NCBI GenBank assembly: GCA_030867875.1
Contig: JAOWCC010000019.1
Location: 76,412,861-76,476,860, forward strand
DNA from: Actinernus sp. WN-2022
Lineage: Eukaryota; Cnidaria; Anthozoa; Actiniaria; Actinernidae
Reading direction: 5' to 3'
Length of the DNA: 64,000 nucleotides
Positions 55,020 to 64,000 of this stretch are shown piece after piece. The translations under genes and the position numbers were made by a program. Numbering within the stretch: position 1 is the first letter of the stretch; every line of letters begins with the position of its first letter. A model generated the notes under the pieces. That model ran no database searches and was not told the origin of the DNA. It saw only the letters and a program-made list of their open reading frames with translations.

Positions 55020-55560
55020 GACTCTGAACTTATATAGAAGTCTAGTGGAGTTACCGACCCGGTTACCGATGACCTGTTAACTCTTGTGAAGCCGAGTACA
55101 GGTTTTGAGAACTACCTGTCGTATGTCTCGAGCGTTAAGCATCGTCAGGCGGTGACAAGATTTAGGATTTCTGCGCACAAATTCCCTGTTGAAACTGGTC
55201 GCTACGCAAACATTACTTATGATGCACGCGTTTGCACTCTTTGTAACCTTAATGAGATAGGTGATGAATTGCATTACTTCACCAGTTGTAATGATATAAA
55301 ATTTGCAAATCTTAGAGAAAGTTTTTTGGGCAATTTGTTAGCTGTCAATGATTCATTCAGTTGTTTTAGTCGGCGAGAATTATTTTTGTACTGCTTGTCA
55401 ATGAAGGATGAGTCTGTAATGAGGTGTACAGCAAAATATTGCCACGACATTATGACTATCAGTTTAATGATTGTACCTGTAATAATTAGTAGATCTACAG
55501 CTAGGGACAAAAGTTCTTGAAACACCCCCTTCCCCGTATCAGTGTTGGCCGGACAGTACA
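55020..55560 (+). mobile_element. LINE 3' fragment with C-terminal Cys/His domain
   Basis: The plus frame at 55086-55520 reads FENYLSYVSSVKHRQAVTRF, RISAHKFPVETGRYANI, VCTLCNLNEIGDELHYFTSC (C-x2-C...H-x4-C) and TAKYCHDIMTISL. The order and spacing match the end of the LINE at 45.7-46.06 kb, so it is the 3' end of a related family. The coding end is open for about 144 codons. Truncated at the 5' side. Confidence 0.8.
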
Positions 55561-55576
55561 TTGAACATCATTACAT

Positions 55577-56005
55577 CTATGTAACCTTAAAACCAAGGTT
55601 TCCGTCAACAGGGAATTTGTCTAAACATGAATGGAAATTTGGTTGGGTGCAGGCCAAAAATTTCCCGGGATTATACAAAGCCCAGCTATCTGCCATTCCA
55701 ACGTGTAGCCAGCTTTGAGAATGTTTAAGCACCTCTCGGCCGAATCTATTACGAGAAAAAAGACCAGGAGAAAACATACAGTTGATCCAGTGGCCGTTAA
55801 TTAGAACCTTGGTGTAGTATTTAATGTCTCTGAGCTCTAGTGGAAGAAATTTATCTCCAGATATGCTCGCAAATCCATATACTTCGGTAAAGATCTCGGG
55901 ACTGTGATAGTACTTCATGTAACCCAAACCCTTCACGTTCCCTTTATCGTCGAAATCAGGACTACACTGTAATTTTGACAGAACTGATTTAGCCCTAAAG
56001 TCCAA
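55577..56005 (-). CDS. Unassigned 142-codon ORF
   Basis: A long minus-strand frame with protein-like composition: FDDKGNVKGLGYMKYYHSPE, IFTEVYGFASISGDKFLPLE, LINGHWINCMFSPGLFSRNR, SQSWLHVGMADSWALYNPGK, CLDKFPVDGNLGF. It contains four Cys and many aromatic residues. The frame opens at TTG; the first ATG is about 29 codons in, so this may be a 3' exon or a truncated insertion. No family recognised and no splice site established. Bordered by tandem repeats upstream and LINE DNA downstream. Confidence 0.45.
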   Translation of the reverse strand: MDFRAKSVLSKLQCSPDFDDKGNVKGLGYMKYYHSPEIFTEVYGFASISGDKFLPLELRDIKYYTKVLINGHWINCMFSPGLFSRNRFGREVLKHSQSWLHVGMADSWALYNPGKFLACTQPNFHSCLDKFPVDGNLGFKVT

Positions 56006-56019
56006 AACAGCCCTTTTGA

Positions 56020-56515
56020 CAGAGTACCTATTTCAGCCCCTTGTTGGGCTGTTGTGACCAAGGGGGGCTGAAATAGCTCCAAAGAAAACCAAAATGGCCC
56101 CATGACGTTTCAAAACAGTACTATAATTTTCCAAATCAGCCCCTTTCAAAGTCATTTCAACACCGTACAGGGTCAAATTGTTCACAAGAGCTGTTTCAGC
56201 CCTATGTAACATTCAGCCCTCTCAATATTCAAAACAGCCCCCCTTTTCCCAAAACAGCCCTGGTTTAGCCATTTCAACACCGCAAAGGGTCAAATTGTTC
56301 ACAAGAGCTGTTTCAGCCCTATGTAACATTCAGCCTTCTCAATATTCAAAACAGCCCCCCTTTTCCCAAAACAGCCCTGGTTTAGTCATTTCAACACCGG
56401 TAAAGGGTTAAACTGTACAATTGGGCTGTTTCAGCCCTATGTAACATTCACTCCTCTCAATTATATTCAAAACAGCCCCCTTTTCGCAAAACAGGCTCCC
56501 CAGTAATTAAATTCA
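56020..56515. repeat. About 117-bp tandem repeat rich in CAGCCC
   Basis: GGGTCAAATTGTTCACAAGA...TTTCAACACCG units begin near 56170, 56287 and 56405 (third diverged), preceded by less regular CAGCCC-rich text. The ORF at 56178-56411 is a translation of the repeat. Similar AACAGCCCTG text reappears at 63.85-64.0 kb. Confidence 0.85.
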
Positions 56516-56519
56516 CCCC

Positions 56520-57100
56520 TTGCATTTTTCATTACAATTATGACCCTAACTAAACTGATAAAGATGCAGTTTAACATGTGAAATTTGGTGTAAATGAAAA
56601 GTTCAACGTTTAAACTGGGTGTTACAAACACTACCTATATATAGAGAAATCCAAACTTGCAATGCAAACTCCAAGTTTACAGCGTTTGCTTCGGCACATT
56701 ACTCGTTGGTAATGATTGAAAAGAAGTGCAAACGTTATCATAACAGTACCCGGTGTGCACATATTACACTTAAAAGGCATGACTAAGGCGGCAAGGTGCA
56801 TGTGAATATGATTTGACTCCGTTTGATCATGTAGTGACTCTAATAGTCACGATTACGATCAACCAACATTGCACATATCCGGTACGTGGGTAGCCTCCTA
56901 CGCAGACGTTCGTTTGTATCGTCACGCATTCCAGCCAGCCGTCAAATTTGTAATGACTAGTGGATAGCTGATAGCAAAAGCATGTACTCAGTTAACTATT
57001 TTTTCCCTAAATAGCTCAGTGTTGTCTTCCCCCCCGCCCTCAAAATTCATGAAGGATCATGAATTGCTGGTCCGGTCCCGGGTCCGGTGCAGGGTATTCA
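56520..57100. other. Unassigned stretch upstream of the host gene
   Basis: No gene or repeat recognised. It could contain distal regulatory DNA of the gene that follows. Confidence 0.35.
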
Positions 57101-57130
57101 GATATTACGTACGTTAGCTTCTTTTAATTC

Positions 57131-57200
57131 TATTGGTCGTGACTGTAATTTACTCTTGGGTATAAATCGCAAGCCCGGCATTCATTTTGCCTCTTTTCTT
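57131..57200 (+). promoter_or_regulatory. Candidate promoter: inverted CCAAT box and TATA box
   Basis: CTATTGGTCG at 57130-57139 holds an inverted CCAAT, and GGGTATAAATCG places TATAAA at 57161-57166. Transcription would start near 57190, about 115 bp before the ATG of the predicted gene. Core promoter position and spacing are typical for an animal gene. Confidence 0.6.
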
Positions 57201-57303
57201 CGCTGATTTCCCCGCGTAGAGGACACTGTTCAAACAGTGGTAAGCTGAGTCATTCCGCCCTAACTGAGTGCCATCGAATCAGTCAGTAGCTGTAGGCTAC
57301 GCA

Positions 57304-57400
57304 ATGTCAACGGAATTCGACAGAACCTTCTCTAGCAAACAGGTCAAGAATTGGCTGGAGGAAAATAATTTCAAGCCTGACACCATCGAAAGAATTGCAA
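57304..57400 (+). CDS. Host gene exon 1, SAM-like N-terminus
   Basis: ATG at 57304 has G at -3. The exon encodes MSTEFDRTFSSKQVKNWLEE then NNFKPDTIERIA and ends at a consensus donor, GTAAGT (57401-57406). The pattern V..WL...F....I resembles the first helices of a sterile alpha motif, a protein-interaction domain. The terminal exon at 61.4 kb resembles the C-terminus of SAMD3-like proteins, which combine with an N-terminal SAM domain, so the two agree. Identity is inferred from pattern only. Confidence 0.6.
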
Positions 57401-57495
57401 GTAAGTAAAATTGTCTCAAACTGATATTGCGCTAACCGTAGAGGCTACAGTGGTGTCCCCGGGCTGACTGACTGCTTAAATTTCAACTTTCACAG

Positions 57496-57619
57496 ACAAA
57501 TATTTCCTCGACGGCGAAGATCTTGCAAGGACGTTTTGAGGACGAGACTTTTTTAAAGACCGACGGCTCGTTAAGAAGAAAGCAGGCAAGATTATCGAAG
57601 ATGAAAAGGAAAGGCTGAG
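57496..57619 (+). pseudogene. Host gene exon 2 with in-frame TGA
   Basis: The acceptor TTTCACAG ends at 57495; the donor GAG|GTACAG is at 57620. Joined to exon 1 the frame reads NKYFLDGEDLARTF, TGA, then GRDFFKDRRLVKKKAGKIIE, DEKERLR. FLDGEDL and KKKAGKII fit the DG..L and K..I positions of SAM domains on both sides of the stop, so the stop appears to interrupt a genuine domain. The 94-bp intron before it is short but plausible. Confidence 0.5.
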
Positions 57620-57947
57620 GTACAGTAGTTCAGTGCATGAACCATGTGCTTTTCTTGGAGTGAAACCACGTGATATGTTTTCGCGCTCTTATGCGCCGCA
57701 TACAAACTCAGCGGTTGAGTGCTAGCGAGCATGCGTAGACATTTTGGCGCAATTATATTTATAGGCCTAGGAGCAACGAGGAACAACGGCACTGCAAACT
57801 TCTACGGTTTTAGGCGTTTTAACTCGTGCAGAATGATCTTTTTCAGCAATATTCAGTTTTTAAATAACTACAATATAACTTTTCAACTTTAAATTGGTGT
57901 ATTAGTATGTATTATTAGTTCATGTGTGTGTTTTTCATACATTTCAG

Positions 57948-58079
57948 GCCCGTCTTCCCAGAAGAATGCTACGACTGATGATGGTGATAATGGGATTAAC
58001 ATGGCGATCTCTCTGCCGACTTCTTGGTCATTGATAACGGCTTTCAATTCTCATCAAGACAGTCTATCAGGTTCACAAG
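57948..58079 (+). CDS. Possible host gene exon 3
   Basis: A 132-bp segment lies between a good acceptor (CATACATTTCAG) and a donor (CACAAG|GTACGG). One frame is fully open: PSSQKNATTDDGDNGINMAI, SLPTSWSLITAFNSHQDSLS. Its phase does not match exon 2 as read, so an unseen exon or the exon 2 damage must explain the difference. Low-complexity and disordered composition. Confidence 0.4.
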
Positions 58080-58133
58080 GTACGGTTGTAAAGTCGGTAA
58101 AATACTACTGTTTTGCGCGTATTATATTGTACG

Positions 58134-58192
58134 TTCAAACGTCGTGCTACCGCCGTGTCGAACTATTACACGGCGGTAGCACGACGTTTGAA
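58134..58192. repeat. Perfect 25-bp hairpin in intron
   Basis: TTCAAACGTCGTGCTACCGC... (58134-58158) pairs without mismatch with 58168-58192 across a 9-base loop, 54 bases after the exon 3 donor. Very small MITE or a stable intronic RNA hairpin. Confidence 0.85.
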
Positions 58193-58977
58193 TTACCAAA
58201 ATGTTTTAGCATATTGTTTAAAATTAAGCTGGATATTTTCACTAGTAGTCACAATCTACACATCATCCGCTATAGCTATATATAAGATTTATTTCACACT
58301 AATTCGCCAGATCCCTCTCGAGAGAGAGAGAGGGAGGGTTACGGATATTAAACGGAATAGCCCATGCAATATAAAACTAAAGGTTTTAGGTCAATTCTTC
58401 ACTTACATGTAGGGTACTAAAGGAACTTAAAGTCCCCTGCAGCCAGCCCAACTAGTACATTAGCACTAGCTCCTAAGAGAGAAAAGGTGAGTCTACATAA
58501 GAGACCAAATCAGCATTATGAGTCAAACATGAGAGCCCGTGAGTTAATAATAATATTTTTAACAGGATGACCGCGTCAGTTAAACTAAACTGCTATCAAC
58601 TACACTGTAGGATCCAGTAAAATCAACTAGAGTTTATAGGAGGCAGGATGATTTGTTTACCCAGCACAGTCTAGCAGACCGGCTTTAGTTAGCACAACAC
58701 TTTTGATTCTGATATCTGTCAACTTCCTGTTTGGAGCACTGGAGGAATAATCATTTTCCATGGTCGAAGCTTGGAATGCATGTTTTAGGAATATGCATTA
58801 TATGAGTGGCAGAGGCCTGTCGTTTGGTAATCGCATTAAAGGCCCAGGAGCTACCATTATGCATAGTGTGCTGAACTGCTATTTTGTGAGAGTCAAAAAT
58901 TTCAGAACACAAGCCATGAGCATTATGTCTTAGCACAGATTACTCAAGACAATGTAAAAATTTAACCAAAGTGTGAC

Positions 58978-60268
58978 AGGAATACTGTATTATGAGTGCA
59001 AAGCCTTGTGTTTTGGAATCTTATTAGTTACATGCATTGCTCATCGCATATCTTAATGCTGTTATTTGCTTCATATTAATTTTGTTAAATCTGTCTGCAT
59101 ATAATTGTATGAATATTCTATTAATGTGTGTCTGAGGAATATGCATTATGAGTGCGAAGCCTTGTGTTTTGGAATCTCATTACTAACATGCATTGCTCGT
59201 CACATACATGTATCTAATGCTGATATTTGCTTCATATTTGATAAATGTGTCTGTACATAATTAATATTATGTTAATGTTGACTGAGGAATATGCATTATG
59301 AGTGCAAAGCCTTGTGTTTTGGAATCTCATTACTAACATGCATTGCTCGTCACATATCTAATGCTGTTATTTGCTTCATATTTATTAAATGTGTCTGTAC
59401 ATAATTAATGTTCTATTAATGTGTGACTGAGGAATATGCATTATGAGTGCAAAGCCTTGTGTTTTGGAATCTCATTACTAACATGCATTGCTCGTCACAT
59501 CTAATGCTGATATTTGCTTCATATTTGTTAAATGTGTCTGTACATAATTAATATTATGTTAATGTTGACTAAGGAATATGCATTATGAGTGCGAAGCCTT
59601 GCGTTTTGGAATCTTATTAGTTACAAGCATTGCTCGTCGCATATCTAATGCTGTTATTTGCTTCATATTAATTTTTGTTAAATCTGTCTGCATATAATTG
59701 TATGAATATGTGACTGAGGAATATGCATTATGAGTGCAAAGCCTTGTGTTTTGGAATCTCATTACTAACATGCATTGCTCGTCACGTATCTAATGCTGTT
59801 ATTTGCTTCATATTTATTAAATGTGTCTACATAATTAATATTCTATTAATGTGTGTCTGAGGAATATGCATTATGAGTGCGAAGCCTTGTGTTTTGGAAT
59901 CTCATTACTAACATGCATTGCTCGTCACATCTAATGCTGATATTTGCTTCATATTTGTTAAATGTGTCTGTACATAATTAATATTATTATGTTAATGTTG
60001 ACTGAGGAATATGCATTATGAGTGCGAAGCCTTGTGTTTTGGAATCTTATTAGTTACATGCATTGCTCATGGCACATCTAATGCTGTTATTTGCTTCATA
60101 TTAATTTTGTTAAATATGTCTGCATATAATTATTGTATGAATATGTGACTGAGGAATATGCATTATGAGTGCAAAGCCTTGTGTTTTGGAATCTCATTAC
60201 TAACATGCATTGCTTGTCACGTATCTAATGCTGTTATTTGCTTCATATTTATTAAATGTGTCTGTACA
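58978..60268 (+). repeat. About 145-bp intronic minisatellite, 9 copies
   Basis: Units begin AGGAATATGCATTATGAGTG and continue AAGCCTTGTGTTTTGGAATC...CATGCATTGCTCGTCAC...TTATTTGCTTCATATT. Starts lie near 58978, 59136, 59284, 59430, 59571, 59717, 59859, 60004 and 60150. Length varies (141-158 bp) through indels in the AT-rich end. A more diverged relative starts near 58790. ATGCATTATGAG and ATGCAT words give octamer-like sequences once per unit. Confidence 0.95.
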
Positions 60269-60635
60269 TGTGCTTAATATTTATTAAAGTTTCTTTCCTA
60301 ACTCGACTCTCACATCCAGCATTTCCTTTTGTTTTTGGTGTTCTATTGAATAGCCATATGTTAGTTTTAGAGTTTTGTGGAATTTCTGAAGGGCAGAGAC
60401 ATTCTCTTACCATGTCTAAAGCTTTGCACGATGTACATTCATGTAATATGCAATTTTTTTAGCAGAGCTGGCTCCATATTTTAATGGAATATATGTTATG
60501 AAGGTTTTGATTATCTAGAGGCTCAACTGTAATGCAGACACACAATCCTGTCGTTTCAGTGCCTGTATTAAAGATGTTGAGGCTCAGCTATTCTTTGTCT
60601 ATCATGAATAAATTATAACATCATTTCTCTTCTAG

Positions 60636-60727
60636 AAATAAAGAACAGCAAACTCAACAAACTGCTGAAACAAAACTGTGGGAAGCAGGGGTTACAGGAA
60701 GAGGTTTTCACTCTCTTACATGTAGCA
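60636..60727 (+). CDS. Possible host gene exon 4
   Basis: The acceptor TTTCTCTTCTAG ends at 60635; the donor GCA|GTAAGT is at 60728. Two frames are open; the one in phase with exon 3 reads IKNSKLNKLLKQNCGKQGLQ, EEVFTLLHVA. The strong donor and pyrimidine tract support an exon, but phase with the terminal exon is not consistent, so the gene model is incomplete. Confidence 0.4.
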
Positions 60728-60747
60728 GTAAGTATCTTACATGTAGG

Positions 60748-61119
60748 TACCGTAATTCCTCTATTAAGCCACCTCGGGCTTATTTAATTCCAGGCACATT
60801 TGAGGGGGGGGGGAGTGGCTTATTTAATTTCAATAGGTTATCAGTTTACTCATGTTATTGCAAGCCATGAGTACCTTCCCATTATCAAAATGTACAAATT
60901 AACTACTTGTACATGTACATCGAATTAAACATTAATTAATTATCACCACGATACTGTATGTACGGTAGTGATGTACTGGTAATACTGTCAGTTATTGTGT
61001 CTGTTTTGATGTGGGAGGGGGAGGGGCTTAAAAGAGAGGAGGGGTTTAATAAATTTTGTGCCTTTAAAAGGCGGGCTTTTTAGAAGAATCGAAGGGGGTT
61101 TAATAGAGGATTTACAGTA
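60748..61119. mobile_element. MITE with TACCGTAATTCCTCTATTAA termini
   Basis: TACCGTAATTCCTCTATTAA at 60748 is mirrored, with mismatches, by TTAATAGAGGATTTACAGTA ending at 61119. G-rich words (GGGGGGGG, GAGGGGCTTAAAAGAGAGG) fill the interior. Related to 27440-27812. Confidence 0.7.
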
Positions 61120-61405
61120 CATGTACCATATTTACTCGATTAGATGACGGGTCTCGAATTAATGCCAGTCTCATTCGACAAGGCCGAATTTTAAATAGAA
61201 GCCGGGGGCATCTATTCGATTGTACCGAGCCACCTTAAACAATTGTACATGTGTTCCACTCCCTCTCGTTTTATAACTAAAGGTTTACAGTTACTTCAAC
61301 TTTGGGCTCATGATATTATTGTTAACTGTACAAATATGAAAAAGTGGTCCTCGTGTACTTTTTGTAAATTATATTTGATGCCAGCTCTTATTGTTTCTTG
61401 CATAG

Positions 61406-61667
61406 GAACAAGCCTATTGAAGAGGAGGTATGCAAATTTGTCCAGCCTCAAGTTGTGGCAGTCGGAGAGCTTTATGATATGGACAATTTGCATATTGTTT
61501 GTGAGGGAAGCATAATGTGCACCCTTCCTAGCCACAAAATCGTAGATGCCATCTTCGGTTTGTTGGCCTGTTTTTATGTTTTTAACATATCATACTCACA
61601 AGGGACAGCAATTCTTTCATTTCTTGAGCAATCCCTCCTTGGACTGGGAAGGAAAAAGACTCTATAG
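61406..61667 (+). CDS. Terminal exon, SAMD3-like C-terminal region
   Basis: The acceptor TTTCTTGCATAG ends at 61405. The frame reads NKPIEEEVCKFVQPQVVAVG, ELYDMDNLHIVCEGSIMCTL, PSHKIVDAIFGLLACFYVFN, ISYSQGTAILSFLEQSLLGL and ends KKTL-TAG (61665-61667). The run V(A)VGEL...IVCEG...KIVDAIF.LLA.FYVFN.SY....SFLEQ resembles the C-terminal end of uncharacterised SAMD3-like proteins of fish and cnidarians, where V-F-N-x-x-Y is the hallmark. It is the best-preserved coding segment of the gene. Three decayed copies lie downstream. Confidence 0.6.
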
Positions 61668-61847
61668 TGTCTGTAGCATCATTTTGCAATGCACTGGCAA
61701 AGGTATGAATTTAATGTTTGCAAGTTTGGGGAAAATATATTGAAATAGACACAAGGGTCTTTTCCTTCCCAGTCCTTCCAAAGATTGCATGCTCAATAAT
61801 CTAGGAAATTTGGCTTTTAAAAATCAATAGCAAAGAACTGAAGCTGC

Positions 61848-61925
61848 ATGCCTGAAGTTGTGGCAGTTGAGGAGCTTTATGATATGGATAATTTGTATAT
61901 TGTTTGAGAGGGAAGCATACTACCA
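61848..61925 (+). pseudogene. Decayed terminal exon copy 2 (short)
   Basis: Corresponds to PEVVAVEELYDMDNLYIV, then a stop, then EGSI. Only the first part of the exon is present. It lies about 0.4 kb after the intact copy and is preceded by duplicated flanking text (AAAGATTGC, AATCTAGGAAATTTGG). Confidence 0.75.
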
Positions 61926-61999
61926 AAACAGGTAAAGTGGAAACTGAACTTGAAAAGAGGTCTATATGTTGCCTGTGACTCTTCAAACAAATTGGTACA

Positions 62000-63040
62000 G
62001 ATACAACGCCAAAATGTCTAGACTTTGGCAGTTATTCTGTTGAAATATACAGTTTTAGAAGTCTTGATAAGAGCTTTGAGTTGAAATGGGGAATAAATCT
62101 TCCTTTATATGGAGTAAAAATATCTATTCTTAGCATAACACAGCCGTGCCGACTATTGGCAAATCTCTAAATCTGATTGGCTAGACCAGTGACTTCAATC
62201 GTTCGATAGATGTCATGGGCACAAGATCTGACTAGTGCGTGCAGGACAAAAATTGATTGTTTAGCGAGGTTTTCTCAATGTTAGTCAATTGCTATTAAGT
62301 TTATAGAACGATAGCTATGTTATGCTAACACAAACCACTTTACCAAAAAAGATGGCAGCTGATACATTTACCCACAATTCCTAGTGTGCAGAAAACCTAA
62401 AATTCCCCATAAAATTCCTAAAGAGGGGTGGAGAAACTTCAAAATATGTAGGTATAATGCTGTTAACAAAGTGATAACTTTCATGCAAGTAAACAGTTTC
62501 TATTTGTTATGGTGGCTGATTTAGGTTCGCAAGGAATTGTGGTTAAATGTACCGCCACCATGTTTTTTGGTATGGTGGATTAGACTGGCTCGTTCTCGGT
62601 TTTTATCGACTTTGACAGTTGGCTCGGGGCTGTGCCCCTCTCCAACTATCAGTGGATAGAACCCTTTAGCTTGCAGTCTAATTGTTATATAGGTGGAGCC
62701 AGGATTTTGAAAAGGAGAGGGTTCAGCCCCCCCCCCCCCCCCTCCTTACCGCCGGCTACTTCAAACAATCGTTGTTTTTTTGTTAAGTGTTGAGTAAAGT
62801 TTACTAGGTAAACCACCGCCTCTAATGTCAGGACCGCCAGTTGCCTAAAAAGTTATCGAAACCCCTGCCCCCCCCCCAAGATACCCCACTGCTATTTTAA
62901 AAGTTTATGGTTTATAAAAAACTAAGAAACCTTGATACACTTTATTAGAAGAGCTAATATTCCTTTATGTTTTGACTTGTAGACATATGAAGAGTGAGTG
63001 GTGAGACATCAACCTTTTTTCGAGCTCAGGTTCCACTCTA
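62000..63040. other. Unassigned stretch
   Basis: No gene recognised. Poly-C runs near 62730-62745 and 62867-62877. A CCGCCACCATGTTTTTTGG word near 62551 gives an ATG in strong Kozak context, but its frame is short. Confidence 0.35.
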
Positions 63041-63047
63041 CCTGTTT

Positions 63048-63300
63048 TTGGTTGTAATGTACATCCTTCCTAGCCACAATATTGTAGATGCCATCTTCGG
63101 TTTGTTGGCCTGTTTTTTTTTTAACATCTTACTTACAGGGGACAGCAATTCTCTCATTTCTTGAGCAATACTGGGAAGGAAAAAGACTAGTGTCTGTGGC
63201 ATCATTTTGTACTGGCAAAGGTATGAATTTAATACTTGCAAGTTTGGGGAAAATATATTAAAATACACTCAAGAGTCTTTTCCTTCCAAAGATTGCTCAA
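63048..63300 (+). pseudogene. Decayed terminal exon copy 3
   Basis: Corresponds to ILPSHNIVDAIFGLLACFF, then frameshifts through a poly-T run, GDSNSLIS-like text and GRKKT. The 5' part of the exon is absent. Downstream flank (GGCAAAGGTATGAATTTAAT, TTGCAAGTTTGGGG) matches that of the intact copy. Confidence 0.8.
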
Positions 63301-63344
63301 GAATCTAGGGAATTTGGATTTTTAAAATCAATAGCAAAGAACTG

Positions 63345-63600
63345 AAGTTGCCTCAAGATGTGGCAGTCTGAGAGCTTTATGATATGGACAATTTGTATAT
63401 TGTTTGTAAGGGAAGCATAATGCACACCCTTCCTGGCCACAAAATCGTAGATACCATCTTTGGTTTGTTGGCCTGTTTTTTATGTTTTTAACATAATTAT
63501 CTTACTCACAGGGGAGAGACTCTAGTGTCTGTTGCAAAATTTTGCAATGCACCGGCAAAGGTATGAATTAAATATTTGCAAGTTTTGGGAAATAGACACA
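63345..63600 (+). pseudogene. Decayed terminal exon copy 4
   Basis: Corresponds to PQDVAV, a stop, ELYDMDNLYIVCKGSIMHTL, PGHKIVDTIFGLLACF, then a frameshift. The downstream flank again matches (CACCGGCAAAGGTATGAATT). With copies 2 and 3 it forms a degenerate tandem series with the intact exon. Confidence 0.8.
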
Positions 63601-63837
63601 AGGGTCTTTTCCTTTTATTATTTTCGTTTTTTTTATAACGATGTGGCCTTTTATGATCTCGGTATAAAGTATAATCTTCCAGGGTACAAACAGCATTTGT
63701 TACGGCTATTTTATAGGTCATCTTCAATTTGAATTAAAGTGGCAATTCATTTTAAATCTTATTGTCTCAATTGATTATTTGTATTTCTAAAATCTGTATT
63801 TAAGGTGTAAATTTGCCAAATCATCCAGTGTAAATGA

Positions 63838-64000
63838 TTACAGAATACGAACAGCCCTGATGGGGTCGATGCAACCCCATTTGCGGTAGTGACCTACTCT
63901 ACCCTCAATCAAGTCCAAATCAGAACCATTAAAAACCATTTTGGCACTGCTAAATGGGTCAAATCAGTCCTTGTTACAGAATACAAACACCCCTGATGGG
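63838..64000. repeat. Start of a tandem repeat running off the window
   Basis: TTACAGAATAC(G/A)AACA.CCCTGATGGG occurs at 63838 and again at 63974, 136 bp apart. CAAATCAG words recall the CAGCCC repeat at 56.0-56.5 kb. Confidence 0.6.

Noticed and set aside
56178..56411. 77-codon ORF with internal duplication
   Set aside because: Produced by the 117-bp tandem repeat, whose length is a multiple of three.
62551..62580. ATG in a near-perfect Kozak context (CCGCCACCATG)
   Set aside because: The frame is short, with no promoter or splice support nearby.

Overview
The window looks like a gene-poor, AT-rich stretch of an animal nuclear genome. I infer a cnidarian, most likely an anthozoan such as a coral, from the style of its LINE, BEL/Pao and DIRS-like remnants, its many short inverted-repeat elements, and intron-containing host exons. 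There are no bacterial operons, rRNA genes or CRISPR arrays. Most long ORFs are remnants of retrotransposons or translations of repeats.

0-10 kb: a CRE-bearing 34-bp tandem repeat followed by a 29-bp tandem repeat, a CR1-like LINE 3' end, tRNA-like sequences, and several inverted-repeat elements. 10.7-15.4 kb: a BEL/Pao LTR retrotransposon with both LTRs and a 5-bp target duplication (GTATA). It has lost the core of its reverse transcriptase, RNase H and integrase. Its right edge is part of a 0.55-kb tandem duplication that also copies a probable host exon. 16.9-18.4 kb: a TTAA-flanked element with a fold-back inside it.

19.3-23.2 kb and 39.9-42.1 kb are the two copies of one segmental duplication. 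Each copy carries insertions that the other lacks, so empty and filled sites can be compared directly. 23.3-24.6 kb: a large palindromic element with a second near-perfect palindrome inserted into one arm. A half copy at 7.2 kb has its loop inverted.

29.2-35.5 kb: the outstanding feature. A satellite of 60-bp monomers plus about 234-bp composite units sits inside a terminal-inverted-repeat element, which itself splits a decayed LINE. The satellite has two higher-order domains, a 4-mer (240 bp) and a 13-mer (about 780 bp).

35.7-56.5 kb: a DIRS-like gag remnant, two candidate ATG-proximal promoters, an almost full-length but frameshifted LINE (43.2-46.5 kb), several LINE fragments with nested insertions, a likely minus-strand signal-peptide exon, and an unassigned 142-codon ORF.

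57.1-63.7 kb: the best host gene candidate. It has a CCAAT box and a TATA box, exon 1 encoding a SAM-like start with a GTAAGT donor, further exons, and a terminal exon resembling the C-terminal region of SAMD3-like proteins. Decayed partial copies of that terminal exon follow. Exon 2 has an in-frame TGA, so the gene may be broken.

The dominant process is layered insertion and local duplication of mobile elements. Alignments were done by eye; identities are approximate and family names are inferences from motifs.
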